From Paracoccaceae bacterium (GTDB taxonomy: Bacteria > Pseudomonadota > Alphaproteobacteria > Rhodobacterales > Rhodobacteraceae): DNA of 54,584 nucleotides. Both the position numbers and the translations under genes were made by a program. The DNA is taken from positions 1 to 54,584 of the forward strand of contig JAAEZA010000027.1 of the NCBI GenBank assembly GCA_018223125.1, read 5' to 3'. Shown piece after piece: positions 18,044 through 26,639 of this stretch. The stretch's first letter is position 1. Every line of letters starts with the position of its first letter. The notes beneath the pieces are model-generated. The model saw only the letters and a program-made list of their open reading frames with translations. It was not told the origin of the DNA and did not search any database.

Positions 18044-18259
18044 GTGATCGACACACATGCGGCAATGTTTGACATATTCCCGACCCTGTTGCATTGGTTC
18101 GGCTGGTTAGAGGGCAATCGGGCCGGTATCGGAGTGTCTTTGCTGGGCGACGCGCCGACACTGGTGCAGACCCACGGCGTCGACGAAGTCAATGCACGCT
18201 TGAAGGTGGATCTGGCGCTCTCTCGGGTGATCTGGAACAGGGACGCGGTAACAGAATGA
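18044..18259 (+). other. C-terminal fragment frame of the OpgB-like gene with GTGA restart
   Basis: This frame carries the detached C-terminal 71 residues of the transferase (THAAMFDIFPTLLHWFGW onward). A GTG at 18044-18046 overlaps the premature TGA at 18045-18047 as GTGA, so ribosomes could in principle re-initiate here. Whether it is translated as a separate chain is unknown. Confidence 0.4.
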
Positions 18260-19305
18260 CACGGAAAAAGCGGGCGGATTTCGAACTTGGCGGGATTTCC
18301 GTCAGGGCGGGGAGCCGTCAAACTGTCGACCTTCCGGTCAGCGTTCTTGCGGATCACACTCCGGTGTCTCTGTCCGCCCATGTGATCCATGGCGCCAAGG
18401 ACGGTCCCACGGTTTTTGCCAGTGCAGGCGTGCACGGGGACGAGGTGATCGGCGTGGAAATCCTGCGACGCCTGTTGCAGTTTGACGGGCTGAACCGTCT
18501 GCGGGGTACGCTGATCGTTGTGCCGATTGTGAACACTTACGGCTTTCTGATGCACTCCCGTTATTTGCCGGACCGGCGGGATCTGAACCGCTCGTTTCCG
18601 GGAACCAGCAAGGGATCACTGGCCTCGCGGCTGGCGAATATCTTTCTTGAGGACATCGTTTCGCGCTGTGATTTCGGGATTGACCTGCATTCCGCCGCGA
18701 TCCATCGCACCAACCTGCCGCAAATCCGCGTTTCCGAAGGATCAAAGCGGCTGATGGAACTAGCAGAAGTCTTCGGGCCGCCGGTGATCCTGACCTCGGG
18801 CCTGCGCGAAGGCAGCTTGCGCCAGGCCGCACAGGAAAAAGGCGTTGAAGTCCTGCTGTATGAAGCAGGCGAGGGGCTGCGCTTTGACGAAATGGCCGTG
18901 CGCGCCGGTGTTGCCGGTATCCTGCGGATCTTGCGCCATCTGGATATGGTGCCTGCAAAAGGCATCGCCAAACCGAAAGAGAAACCGGTTTTCTGTTCGG
19001 GCAGCCGTTGGGTGCGTGCACCTGCCGGCGGATTGATCCGCATCTTCAAACGCGAAGGGGATGTGGTAGAGAAAGGGGAAACCCTTGCCATGGTTTCCGA
19101 CCCGTTCGGGGAGGCCGAAGCAGAACTGGGCGCCCCGATGAGCGGTGTCATTATCGGGCGGGCCGTTTTGCCGGTGGTGAATGAGGGTGACGCGATTTTC
19201 CACATCGCCAGCGTCAGTTCTACGCAGGACACGGAAGATACCGTTGAAGGGTTGGCCCAGCAGTTGGAGCTGGATCCGCTGTTTGACGAGGACGAGATTA
19301 TCTGA
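18256..19305 (+). CDS. Succinylglutamate desuccinylase / aspartoacylase family zinc hydrolase
   Basis: This 349-residue protein of the AstE/AspA M14-like family hydrolyses N-acyl amino acids or related amides using zinc. Zinc-binding residues are seen in SAGVHGDEVIGVE (His, Glu) and in FGIDLHSAAIHRTNLPQIR (His); LPDRRDLNRSFPG is the conserved substrate loop. The C-terminal 80 residues form the beta-barrel-like domain typical of this branch. The start ATG at 18256 forms ATGA with the ancestral stop of the OpgB-like gene, so the two were probably translated together. The duplication upstream may now reduce its expression. No signal peptide is present, so it acts in the cytoplasm. The substrate is unknown. 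Confidence 0.82.
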   Translation: MTRKKRADFELGGISVRAGSRQTVDLPVSVLADHTPVSLSAHVIHGAKDGPTVFASAGVHGDEVIGVEILRRLLQFDGLNRLRGTLIVVPIVNTYGFLMHSRYLPDRRDLNRSFPGTSKGSLASRLANIFLEDIVSRCDFGIDLHSAAIHRTNLPQIRVSEGSKRLMELAEVFGPPVILTSGLREGSLRQAAQEKGVEVLLYEAGEGLRFDEMAVRAGVAGILRILRHLDMVPAKGIAKPKEKPVFCSGSRWVRAPAGGLIRIFKREGDVVEKGETLAMVSDPFGEAEAELGAPMSGVIIGRAVLPVVNEGDAIFHIASVSSTQDTEDTVEGLAQQLELDPLFDEDEII

Positions 19306-19327
19306 CGCGATTATCTGAAACGGGGGC

Positions 19328-19387
19328 GGGGGGCTGTCTGCCCCCATGCCTGACGGCATTCCCCCGAGGATAGTTTTCCAAAAAGAG
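19328..19387. terminator. Double hairpin with AT-rich flank between convergent genes
   Basis: GGGGGC (19329-19334) pairs with GCCCCC (19340-19345), and ATGCC (19346-19350) pairs with GGCAT (19355-19359). CCCCCGAGGATAGTTTTCC and a run of A follow. It lies between the stops of the AstE-family gene (+) and the J-domain gene (-). In reverse orientation it resembles the element at 7828-7870. Confidence 0.55.
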
Positions 19388-19403
19388 CCTGCGCGGGCAG
19401 GGG

Positions 19404-20057
19404 TTATTTGAAGATTTTGCTAACCTTGATCTGGTCCCAAGCCCAGACCACCTGTTGCAGACGGTCTTCGTCAGCACGGTTGCCGCCGTTCAGGTCGGGG
19501 TGCAGTTCCTTGATCAGTTTTTTGTATTGCTTGCGCAATTCTGCCTTGGTCCAGTTGTCCCGTGCTTCAAGAATGTCCACGGCTTTACGCTCTGCAGGGG
19601 GCAGGCGGCGGGTGCCTGCGGCAGGATCGGCCTTGCCCGGATTGCGGGTGGCATTCTGGCCGAGAACCTCATGCGGGTCTTCGATACCAAGGCGGGCCCA
19701 GGCCTTTTGCTCAACACTCGGGCGCGCTGTTTCACCTTTTTTGCCAAAGGGCTTCGTATCCCGTTCCCAAACACGGTCCGCAGCGAACTGTTTGTCCATC
19801 TCTTCTTCGGAGTGGTTTTCGAAGAAGTTCCATTTCGAATTGAATTCGCGGATGTGGGTCAGGCAGAACCAGTAGAATTCTTCCAGATTATCGGGGTGTT
19901 TGGGGGCGCGGTACTTTCCGGGCTCATTACAGCCCGGGTGGTCGCACTGGCGCGAAGAGGTCTCAAACGCGCCGGACATGCCCCGCCGCCCCTTGGCGCG
20001 GCGTTTCTTGTCTGCAGAGACGGAAATATCAAAGTTAAACGGCGAACGTTCGGCCAT
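19404..20057 (-). CDS. J-domain (DnaJ-like) protein
   Basis: This 217-residue protein has a C-terminal J-domain, the part that stimulates the ATPase of DnaK-type chaperones. The J-domain is at about residues 155-215, with the essential HPD in LIKELHPDLNGG. The N-terminal part carries a possible zinc site in CDHPGCNEPGKYRAPKHPD and WFCLTHIREFNSKWNFF, as is usual for the short alphaproteobacterial J proteins of this type. It has no G/F or DnaJ zinc-finger region, so it is not DnaJ itself. AAAGGAAG is well spaced before the ATG. It is divergent from bolA. Confidence 0.87.
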   Translation of the reverse strand: MAERSPFNFDISVSADKKRRAKGRRGMSGAFETSSRQCDHPGCNEPGKYRAPKHPDNLEEFYWFCLTHIREFNSKWNFFENHSEEEMDKQFAADRVWERDTKPFGKKGETARPSVEQKAWARLGIEDPHEVLGQNATRNPGKADPAAGTRRLPPAERKAVDILEARDNWTKAELRKQYKKLIKELHPDLNGGNRADEDRLQQVVWAWDQIKVSKIFK

Positions 20058-20090
20058 GTGTGTCTTCCTTTAGCAATGCGTTCCTGTCCG

Positions 20091-20107
20091 GCCCGAATTC
20101 TTCGGGC
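20091..20107 (-). other. Perfect hairpin in the leader of the J-domain gene
   Basis: GCCCGAA and TTCGGGC (7-bp arms) flank a 3-base loop, starting 34 bases upstream of the J-domain start codon. It may be a leader hairpin or an operator in the 179-base divergent region shared with bolA. Confidence 0.3.
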
Positions 20108-20236
20108 GACCGCTGGTCCGGATCCTCGTTCTGGCATAATTTACACAAACTGCGTAAAGAGCTCTCGACTCGGACAGGGGACTTTAGCCTATTGTAGCAG
20201 AGCGCCAAGAGGCATTTTAGGTTTTGGGGGAAAAAG

Positions 20237-20512
20237 ATGGTGATGAAACAGCGGATGGAAGAAAAATTGCAGGCGGAATTCGCGCCGCAACTTCTTGATA
20301 TTATTGACGAAAGTGAGCAGCATCGCGGTCACGGGGGCTATCGTGAAGGGGGCGAGACACATTTTCGTATAGTGATGCGCTCAGAGCGGCTCGCAGGGAT
20401 GAGCCGCGTCGCCCGCCAGCGCGCGGTCATGGCCTGCGTGAAGGCAGAACTGGAAGAGCGGGTGCATGCGCTGGCACTTGATGTCAGCGCACCAGCACCG
20501 GCATCAGACTAG
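20237..20512 (+). CDS. bolA: BolA family protein
   Basis: This 91-residue BolA-type protein has the class II KH-like fold and, with a monothiol glutaredoxin, takes part in iron-sulfur/iron regulation in many bacteria. The fold signature is seen in FAPQLLDIIDESEQH, ETHFRIVMRSERLAGMSRVARQRAV and the final helix region EERVHALALDV. The ATG at 20237 follows TTGGGGGAAAAAG; an in-frame ATG at 20243 is an alternative. No glutaredoxin gene is adjacent. Confidence 0.9.
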   Translation: MVMKQRMEEKLQAEFAPQLLDIIDESEQHRGHGGYREGGETHFRIVMRSERLAGMSRVARQRAVMACVKAELEERVHALALDVSAPAPASD

Positions 20513-20536
20513 GCAGGTAGGGAAAGTAGAGATCGC

Positions 20537-21064
20537 CTAACGGTCGATCTCTTCGTCCTTGTCAGAGGGTTCGGCGAAAGGGCTGTCGTCCTTTTTACCC
20601 CGTATCGGGGGATCTTTTGGGTGCCGGTCCTCGCGGCCCTCTCCCCAGCCTTTGGACAGACGCGGTTCGTCTTCCTGTGCTTTGGGTTTTGCCGGTGCGC
20701 GATCATCTGCGTTGTCCTGTGCAACAGGGGCTGGCGGCGTGACAGAAGCCGGAGGCGCGGTCACTTCGGGATCCGTGTCATCTGCCGGTGCGGCAGCAAC
20801 GACAGGGTCAACCTGAGCGGTTTCAGTGACCAGCGCACGGCGGAACACCAGAATGGTCTGATAGGTTTCGACACGGGATTTCAGCAGGCCGGGCTTTTCT
20901 TCCACAGGCATGCTGTCAGAGCGCAGATATTCCCAGCCCTCTTTCGCCAGATCATTGATCGTATCGGTCAGAACTGCCGCAAAACGGCCGGCCGTTGTCT
21001 TGACACCCTTGACCTTTTTGGGGCGGTTCGGGGCTGGAACGGCTTTGTATTCGTAGCGTTGCAT
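20537..21064 (-). CDS. DUF4177-containing protein with a disordered Pro/Ala/Asp-rich tail
   Basis: This is a 175-residue protein. The first 80 or so residues match the DUF4177 pattern: YEYKAVPAPNR, LTDTINDLAKEGWEYLRSDS, then the final strand TYQTILVFRRAL. The rest (about residues 85-175) is rich in Pro, Ala, Asp and Lys, looks disordered, and ends in a charged DKDEEIDR. The function of the family is unknown. It converges with bolA (24-base gap). Confidence 0.72.
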   Translation of the reverse strand: MQRYEYKAVPAPNRPKKVKGVKTTAGRFAAVLTDTINDLAKEGWEYLRSDSMPVEEKPGLLKSRVETYQTILVFRRALVTETAQVDPVVAAAPADDTDPEVTAPPASVTPPAPVAQDNADDRAPAKPKAQEDEPRLSKGWGEGREDRHPKDPPIRGKKDDSPFAEPSDKDEEIDR

Positions 21065-21164
21065 GTGCTGGCTTCCTTCGTCGTAGCGACTTGGGTTTTG
21101 CCCGATTGACGCGCACAGGGCAAGGGCCTTCCTGTGCGCCGATCTTTGGTTGGCTAAAGCATGC

Positions 21165-21656
21165 CTACTTGCGTTTGATCCCGATAGAGCGGTTCAGCCG
21201 CTCCGGCGTGCCAAGCGTGTTGTGAGCTTTCAGGATCTCGGCCATGCGGCTTTGGATATGCGCAGGCATCGGGGCAACGCGGGGGCCGGACATATCCACA
21301 TGCAGGGTCAGCGCCTCGGCCGTGGCGGCCAGCCAGCCGTCCGAATGGTAGAGTTCCTGATAGGTGTGAAAGCGTTTCTCGTCATAATCGACCAGTTGGG
21401 TGGTCACATACACGTTGTCCCCTTCGTGCAATTCGCGAACATAGCAAATGTGAAACTCCGCCACGTAGGTCGTGTGCCGATGATCGCGTGCGTAATCTGG
21501 TCCAAAGCCGATTTGTTCATAGGCTTCATCCACCGAAGTATCGAACAGCACGCTGTAATAGGCCATGTTCAGATGGCCGTTAAAGTCGATCCATTCGGGC
21601 AGGACGGTTTTCGGGGAAGCGCGGAAGGGGGTTTGCATGGGATGTCTCTTGGTCAT
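21165..21656 (-). CDS. Acyl-CoA thioesterase, hotdog fold
   Basis: This 163-residue 4HBT-like thioesterase should hydrolyse an acyl-CoA. WIDFNGHLNMAYYSVLFD contains the active-site loop (the N/D-G-H-x-N-x-x-Y type seen in 4-hydroxybenzoyl-CoA thioesterases and betainyl/carnitinyl-CoA thioesterases), followed by YVAEFHICYVRELHEGDNVYV. The start is either the ATG at 21656 or an ATG six codons later (MQTPF); neither has a strong ribosome-binding site. Related enzymes in the group work with carnitine or betaine CoA esters, but the substrate cannot be fixed here. Confidence 0.8.
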   Translation of the reverse strand: MTKRHPMQTPFRASPKTVLPEWIDFNGHLNMAYYSVLFDTSVDEAYEQIGFGPDYARDHRHTTYVAEFHICYVRELHEGDNVYVTTQLVDYDEKRFHTYQELYHSDGWLAATAEALTLHVDMSGPRVAPMPAHIQSRMAEILKAHNTLGTPERLNRSIGIKRK

Positions 21657-21799
21657 TGGAATTGCGCGCAGACTAGCGGGGGCAGGGATCGGCCTGCAAG
21701 GGGTTTGACCAAGTGGCGCAGCGTGTCTTTTTTCTGCTTGAGCTGAAGTTTGGTTGAGGTCGTAAAGTCTGATTCGATTTTGGAAATGGAGCCAAACCT

Positions 21800-22270
21800 A
21801 TGACACAATTAAACAAACCTGCGATCTCCGGCATTTATGAAACCCATCTTCCGGTGCGAAATCTGGAACGCTCCATCGCGTTTTACCGCGATACTATGGG
21901 ATTGGAACTGGCCCACCGGAATACCGAGCGGAACATTGCGTTTTTCTGGGTGGGGGGTAAAAACCGCAGCATGCTCGGGCTTTGGGGCGCAGGCAGCGCG
22001 CCGCTTGGCATGGTGCTGCATTTCGCGTTTCAGGTGGATCGCGACACCATCCTGAACAGCTATGACTTTGTAAAAGACGCGGGGCTGGCGCCCCTTGGTC
22101 TTGAAGGAGAACCGGTTGAGGAGCCTGTTGTGATCGGTTGGATGCCCGCGATTTCAATCTATTTCAAAGACCCTGACGGGCATTCGATCGAGATGATCCA
22201 TGTGCTGGATGAACCCTCCCGACCGGATTTTGGCGTGCAACCGCTGTCCGCGTGGCTGGCGGGGGATTAA
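21800..22270 (+). CDS. VOC family (glyoxalase/dioxygenase-like) protein
   Basis: This 156-residue vicinal-oxygen-chelate protein begins [26 protein letters not shown], the typical first beta-alpha-beta unit with the metal-ligand His. It ends the second module with [17 protein letters not shown], where Glu is the usual second ligand. The reaction is not assignable. Its stop codon overlaps the gatB stop on the other strand at TTAA (22267-22270). Confidence 0.82.
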   Translation: MTQLNKPAISGIYETHLPVRNLERSIAFYRDTMGLELAHRNTERNIAFFWVGGKNRSMLGLWGAGSAPLGMVLHFAFQVDRDTILNSYDFVKDAGLAPLGLEGEPVEEPVVIGWMPAISIYFKDPDGHSIEMIHVLDEPSRPDFGVQPLSAWLAGD

Positions 22271-23778
22271 CCCGCCAGTTTCTTTGCGATGATCTCGTTC
22301 ACGGCTTTCGGGTTGGCCTTGCCGCCCGTGGCCTTCATCACCTGACCGACGAACCAGCCTGCGAGTTTCGGGTTCTCTTTGGCTTTTTCGACCTGAGCAG
22401 GGTTGGCGGCCATGATCTCGTCCACGGCGGATTCAATCGCGCCGGTGTCCGTGACCTGTTTCATGCCGCGCTCTTCCACGATCTGTGCAGGGTCGCCGCC
22501 TTCGGTATAGACGATTTCAAACAGGTCTTTGGCGATCTTGCCGGAAATGTCGCCTTTGGTGATCAGCTTGATGATCCCGCCCAGTTGTTCGGGGGAGACG
22601 GGGCTGGTGGAAATATCCTTGTCGTCCTTCTTCAGACGGCCGAACAATTCGTTGATCACCCAGTTTGCCGCCAGCTTGCCGTCATTTCCTTCGGCCACTT
22701 TTTCAAAGAAATCGGCGTTTTCCACATCGGCTGTCAGTACGGATGCATCATATTCGGACAGTCCGAAATCACCCATAAACCGCGCGCGTTTGGCATCCGG
22801 CAGTTCCGGCAGGCCCGCCTTGATGTCATCCACCCACTCCTGATCAATTTCCAGTGGCAGCAGGTCTGGGCAGGGGAAGTAGCGGTAATCGTGGGCTTCT
22901 TCCTTGGAGCGCATGGAACGGGTTTCGTTCTTGTCCGCATCGTACAGGCGGGTTTCCTGATCAATCGTACCACCGTCTTCCAGAATGGCGATCTGGCGGC
23001 GGGCTTCATAATCAATGGCCAGCTGCATGAACCGCATGGAATTCATGTTCTTGATTTCACAACGGGTGCCCAACACGCTGAAATCCATGGTTTCGGCGAA
23101 TTTTTCATAGTCACCCGGGCGGCAGACCGACACGTTCACATCCGCGCGCATGTTACCGTTCTGCATGTTCCCGTCACAGGTGCCCAGATAGCGCAGGATC
23201 TGGCGCAGTTTGGTCACATAGGCGGCGGCTTCTTCGGGGCCGCGAATATCGGGGCGCGAGACGATTTCCATCAGGGCCACGCCGGTACGGTTCAGGTCCA
23301 CGAAAGACATGTTCGGGTCCATATCGTGCACGGATTTGCCTGCATCCTGTTCAAGGTGGATGCGTTCGATCCTTACCAGACGGCCCACGCCCGGTTCCAT
23401 ATCCACCAGCACTTCGCCTTCGCCCACAATCGGGTGGTACAACTGGCTGATCTGATAGCCTTGGGGCAGGTCGGGGTAGAAATAGTTCTTACGGTCGAAG
23501 GCGGAAAACAGGTTGATGTCCGCATTGATGCCAAGGCCGGTGCGCACGGCCTGTTCCACGCAGAATTCGTTGATTACAGGCAACATGCCGGGCATGGCCG
23601 CATCAACGAAAGACACGTTCGAATTCGGCTCTGCCCCGAATTCGGTCGACGCGCCGGAAAACAGTTTGGCGTTTGACGCTACCTGCGCGTGGATTTCCAT
23701 GCCGATCACAAGTTCCCAGTCGCCGGTCGCACCGGAGATAACTTTGGGTTTCGGGGCGGTATAGGTCAGATCGAGCAT
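22267..23778 (-). CDS. gatB: Aspartyl/glutamyl-tRNA amidotransferase subunit B
   Basis: GatB is the kinase/binding subunit of GatCAB, which amidates Glu-tRNA(Gln) and Asp-tRNA(Asn). The 503-residue protein has the normal length. It shows [21 protein letters not shown] at the N-terminus, the zinc/kinase-core sequence [27 protein letters not shown] and [11 protein letters not shown], and a C-terminal YqeY-like tail ending [15 protein letters not shown]. gatA and gatC are not in the window. Confidence 0.97.
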   Translation of the reverse strand: MLDLTYTAPKPKVISGATGDWELVIGMEIHAQVASNAKLFSGASTEFGAEPNSNVSFVDAAMPGMLPVINEFCVEQAVRTGLGINADINLFSAFDRKNYFYPDLPQGYQISQLYHPIVGEGEVLVDMEPGVGRLVRIERIHLEQDAGKSVHDMDPNMSFVDLNRTGVALMEIVSRPDIRGPEEAAAYVTKLRQILRYLGTCDGNMQNGNMRADVNVSVCRPGDYEKFAETMDFSVLGTRCEIKNMNSMRFMQLAIDYEARRQIAILEDGGTIDQETRLYDADKNETRSMRSKEEAHDYRYFPCPDLLPLEIDQEWVDDIKAGLPELPDAKRARFMGDFGLSEYDASVLTADVENADFFEKVAEGNDGKLAANWVINELFGRLKKDDKDISTSPVSPEQLGGIIKLITKGDISGKIAKDLFEIVYTEGGDPAQIVEERGMKQVTDTGAIESAVDEIMAANPAQVEKAKENPKLAGWFVGQVMKATGGKANPKAVNEIIAKKLAG

Positions 23779-23877
23779 GTGCAGGGCCTTTGCGCAGCGT
23801 TGTGGAATACGGCCTGCGTTCTAGGCCCATAGGAGCCGTAGTGCAAGCCGCTTGGCGTGTCAGGATTGGCGAAACCG

Positions 23878-26451
23878 TCAGTTCAGGATTTTACCGACGA
23901 TTTCTGCCGTATCTTTGGACAGGTTCGGCAAATCCGCGATCCGTTGCAACTGCGCCTGCATCAACTGCTGGCGGCTGGCATCATAGCGGCGCCATGTTTC
24001 AAACCCGCCGCACATCCGCGCGGTGGTCTGCGGGTTCACGGGGTCCAGTTTGATCAGCCAGTCGGCAAAGAAATCATAGCCTGCGCCGTCCTTGCGGTGA
24101 AAGCCTGCGGGGTTCATCATGGCAAATCCGGCAATCAGGCTGCGATAGCGGTTCGGGTTCTTCCAGTCGAAATCCTTGTGCTGCGTCAGGGCGCGGGCCA
24201 CGTCGACAGCCGTATCCGCAGGGGCGCTGGACACCTGCACAGTGAACCATTTGTCGATCACCAGACGGTCCGCCTGCCATTGATCGTAAAACGCCTCTAC
24301 CTCTGCGGTGCCCTGACCGTGGCGGATCAGCGTTGACAGCGCGGAAAGCTGCTCTGTCATATTGTCCGCCGCTGCAAACTGGGCTTTGGCGGTGGCGCAA
24401 TCGTCCTCAAGATGGCTGATCAGGGACAGAACCGCCCCGCGCAGGCTGCGTTTGCCTGCGGCTTCGGCGTCGGGTGTGTAGGGGCCGGGGGTGGCAAGTT
24501 CAGTGTAAAGACCTTGCAGGTCGTCTGAGAGTTCACCCGCCACAGCTTTGGCCAATGTTTGACGGGCCGCATAAATCGCATCAGGATCAGGGGCGGTACC
24601 CTGTTCAAAAATCGCCTGCGCCAGCGCGTCTTCGGATGGAAGTGTCAGAACCAGCGCGCGGAACGCAGGGTCGAGCGCTTCGTTCACAGCAACAGCCCGC
24701 ATTGCCTTGGGGAAGGCCGGGTCGACCTCTGCACCGTTCAGGATCATGTCCTGTAACAGGTCGAGAGCATAATCGCGGCCTGCTTCCCACTGGTTGAACG
24801 GATCGCTGTCGTGGGTCAGCAGGAAGGCCCGTTCCGCGTTGGTGATCTGGCGTTCCAGAACCACAGGCGCCGAAAATCCGCGCAGCAGGGACAGGGTGGG
24901 TTTGTCCACCAGTCCGTTGATTTCAAAGGACTTCAGCGCCTCGTCCAGCACCAGAACCTGTTCCGGTGCTGCCTCTGAACCATCTGCGGCAAGGAAGCCG
25001 GTGCGGATCGGAACCACCTGGGGTTTCTTGTCGGTCTGTCCCGGCGTGTCGGGGTTTGTTTGTGTGAAGGTCAGGGTCAGCGTGTCGCCGGAAAAATCTT
25101 CGGTTACGGTGATGCGCGGCGTGCCCGCCTGCGAATACCACAGGGCGAATTGGGACAGGTCGGTGTTGCAGGCGTCCTCGAAAACCTTGATCCAGACCTC
25201 GATCGTGCAGGCCTGCCCGTCGTGGCGTTCAAAATACAGATCCAGCGCACGCCGGTAGTTGTCTGCGCCGACCAGAGTACGCAGCATGCCGATCACCTCG
25301 GCCCCTTTTTCATAGACGGTGGCGGTGTAGAAGTTGTTGATCTCGATATATTCTTCAGGGCGCACCGGATGGGCAAGCGGGCCTGCATCCTCGCGGAACT
25401 GGCGCGCACGCAGTTGCAGGACGTTTTCGATCCGGTTGACGGCATGAGAGCGGGCGTCACCGCTGAACTGCTGGTCGCGGAACACGGTCAGACCCTCTTT
25501 CAGGCAGAGCTGGAACCAGTCACGGCAGGTGATGCGGTTGCCGGTCCAGTTGTGGAAATACTCGTGCGCGATGATGCCTTCGATCAGTTCGTAATCGCGG
25601 TCGGTTGCGGTTTCGGGGCTGGCCAGAACGTATTTGGAGTTGAAAATGTTCAACCCCTTATTCTCCATCGCGCCCATGTTGAAATCATCCACGGCGACGA
25701 TCATGAACAGGTTGAGGTCGTATTCGCGTCCGTATTCCTCTTCGTCCCAGCGCATGGAGCGTTTCAGCGCATCCATCGCATAGGCGCATTTGCCTTCATC
25801 ACCGGGGCGGACAAAGATTTGCAGGTCTACTTCGCGCCCGTTCATCGTAGTAAAATGGTCGTCGTAGGACACCAGATCACCGGCCACCAGCGCGAACAGA
25901 TAGGCGGGTTTGGGCCAGGGGTCATGCCATTTGCCATCTCCCAGATTGTTGCCGTTGGACAAAAGCACCGGCACTTCGCCTTCAATCTCCACCGTAAAGA
26001 CGGCCATCACATCGGGGCGGTCCAGATAGTAGGTGATCTTGCGAAAGCCCTCCGCCTCGCACTGGGTGCAATACATGCCGTTCGACATATAAAGCCCGTT
26101 CAGTGATGTGTTGGCCTGCGGGTTGGTTTCGACCTCGGACTCCCAGATGAACCCGTCCTGTGGCACCAGATCGGCGGGTATGGTCAGCCCTTCCGCGTCT
26201 ATCAGGATTTCATCATCCTTCAGCGCCGTGCCGTTGATACTGGCGCTGACCAGTTTCAGATCCTGCCCGTGCAGGCGCAGGTCATGGGGACCATCCGCGC
26301 GATCCGCGTTGCCCTTGAATGCAATTCTGGAACGGACCCGCGTTTGCGTCGGGTGCAGTTTGAAATGCAGATCAACGGTTTCGATCCAGAATTCCGGCTG
26401 TTTGTAGTCGGACAAACGGATGGTCGGCGGGGTCGTGGATGGGCGCATCAT
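23878..26451 (-). CDS. pepN: Aminopeptidase N
   Basis: PepN is a zinc M1 aminopeptidase that clears N-terminal residues from cytoplasmic peptides. The protein is 857 residues from the start chosen here. It has GAMENKGLN (substrate Glu), the zinc site HEYFHNWTGNRITCRDWFQ (HExxH plus a downstream Glu in KEGLT), and the long helical C-terminal domain of the E. coli-type PepN. The frame runs 63 codons further upstream in sequence that is not conserved. AGGAG just before two adjacent ATG codons (26451 and 26448) fixes the start; the second has the better spacing. Confidence 0.94.
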   Translation of the reverse strand: MMRPSTTPPTIRLSDYKQPEFWIETVDLHFKLHPTQTRVRSRIAFKGNADRADGPHDLRLHGQDLKLVSASINGTALKDDEILIDAEGLTIPADLVPQDGFIWESEVETNPQANTSLNGLYMSNGMYCTQCEAEGFRKITYYLDRPDVMAVFTVEIEGEVPVLLSNGNNLGDGKWHDPWPKPAYLFALVAGDLVSYDDHFTTMNGREVDLQIFVRPGDEGKCAYAMDALKRSMRWDEEEYGREYDLNLFMIVAVDDFNMGAMENKGLNIFNSKYVLASPETATDRDYELIEGIIAHEYFHNWTGNRITCRDWFQLCLKEGLTVFRDQQFSGDARSHAVNRIENVLQLRARQFREDAGPLAHPVRPEEYIEINNFYTATVYEKGAEVIGMLRTLVGADNYRRALDLYFERHDGQACTIEVWIKVFEDACNTDLSQFALWYSQAGTPRITVTEDFSGDTLTLTFTQTNPDTPGQTDKKPQVVPIRTGFLAADGSEAAPEQVLVLDEALKSFEINGLVDKPTLSLLRGFSAPVVLERQITNAERAFLLTHDSDPFNQWEAGRDYALDLLQDMILNGAEVDPAFPKAMRAVAVNEALDPAFRALVLTLPSEDALAQAIFEQGTAPDPDAIYAARQTLAKAVAGELSDDLQGLYTELATPGPYTPDAEAAGKRSLRGAVLSLISHLEDDCATAKAQFAAADNMTEQLSALSTLIRHGQGTAEVEAFYDQWQADRLVIDKWFTVQVSSAPADTAVDVARALTQHKDFDWKNPNRYRSLIAGFAMMNPAGFHRKDGAGYDFFADWLIKLDPVNPQTTARMCGGFETWRRYDASRQQLMQAQLQRIADLPNLSKDTAEIVGKILN

Positions 26452-26503
26452 TAATCTCCTGAGTTGGGTGCAAACTGCATGGGAACAGCAGGCAGGTTCA
26501 AGA

Positions 26504-26542
26504 GCGTTTTTTGCAGCGCGTTGGTGGCGCGGGAAAAAACGC
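26504..26542. promoter_or_regulatory. Large inverted repeat between pepN and glcB
   Basis: GCGTTTTTT (26504-26512) and AAAAAACGC (26534-26542) form perfect 9-bp arms, with an inner CGCG...CGCG pairing. The T-run precedes the stem core on both strands, so it is not a standard terminator. It lies in the 188-base divergent region and would form a hairpin in the pepN leader. Confidence 0.4.
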
Positions 26543-26576
26543 AGTTTTGCCTCTGACATGCGCCGGAAGCGTTCCA

Positions 26577-26589
26577 AGTCAATTTGACT
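26577..26589 (+). promoter_or_regulatory. Possible glcB operator over a TTGACT -35 box
   Basis: AGTCAA-T-TTGACT is a 13-bp palindrome 50 bases before the glcB start. TTGACT (26584-26589) fits a -35 box; a weak -10 (TACTTA) follows after 17 bases. Binding here would be expected to control glcB. Confidence 0.35.
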
Positions 26590-26639
26590 CGTGTTTCGCG
26601 GTAGCTTACTTAATCCGGTGAAACTTTGAGGGGTATACA

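Larger units (their letters stand above)
16617..18259 (+). pseudogene. OpgB/MdoB-like phosphoglycerol transferase, frameshifted by a 26-bp tandem duplication
   Basis: The intact form would be a 538-residue membrane-anchored alkaline-phosphatase-superfamily transferase. Four or so hydrophobic segments fill the first 160 residues. The catalytic domain resembles phosphoglycerol transferase I, which adds phosphoglycerol to periplasmic glucans: LVIIYLEGLERSYG, VASRCGVPVLP, NLTCLDDILHAKGY, DTHGP and the metal-binding ILSDHLAHHNN. A 26-bp unit at 17989-18014 is repeated at 18015-18040, adding 26 bases. The frame then runs ten foreign residues to TGA at 18045-18047, giving 476 residues. Deleting one copy joins GGPETP to RVIDTHAAMFDIFP and restores the frame to the stop at 18257-18259. 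That stop overlaps the next gene by ATGA, so the 538-residue frame is ancestral. A GAGG precedes the ATG. The truncated product keeps the SDH motif and might be partly active. Confidence 0.85.

Noticed and set aside
17900-18060. Programmed ribosomal frameshift as explanation for the split OpgB-like gene
   Set aside because: No slippery heptamer with a following structure is seen; the exact 26-bp duplication explains the shift fully.
22252-23676. 474-codon plus-strand frame opposite gatB
   Set aside because: gatB is unambiguous; the plus frame is a codon-bias shadow rich in His, Gly and Phe.
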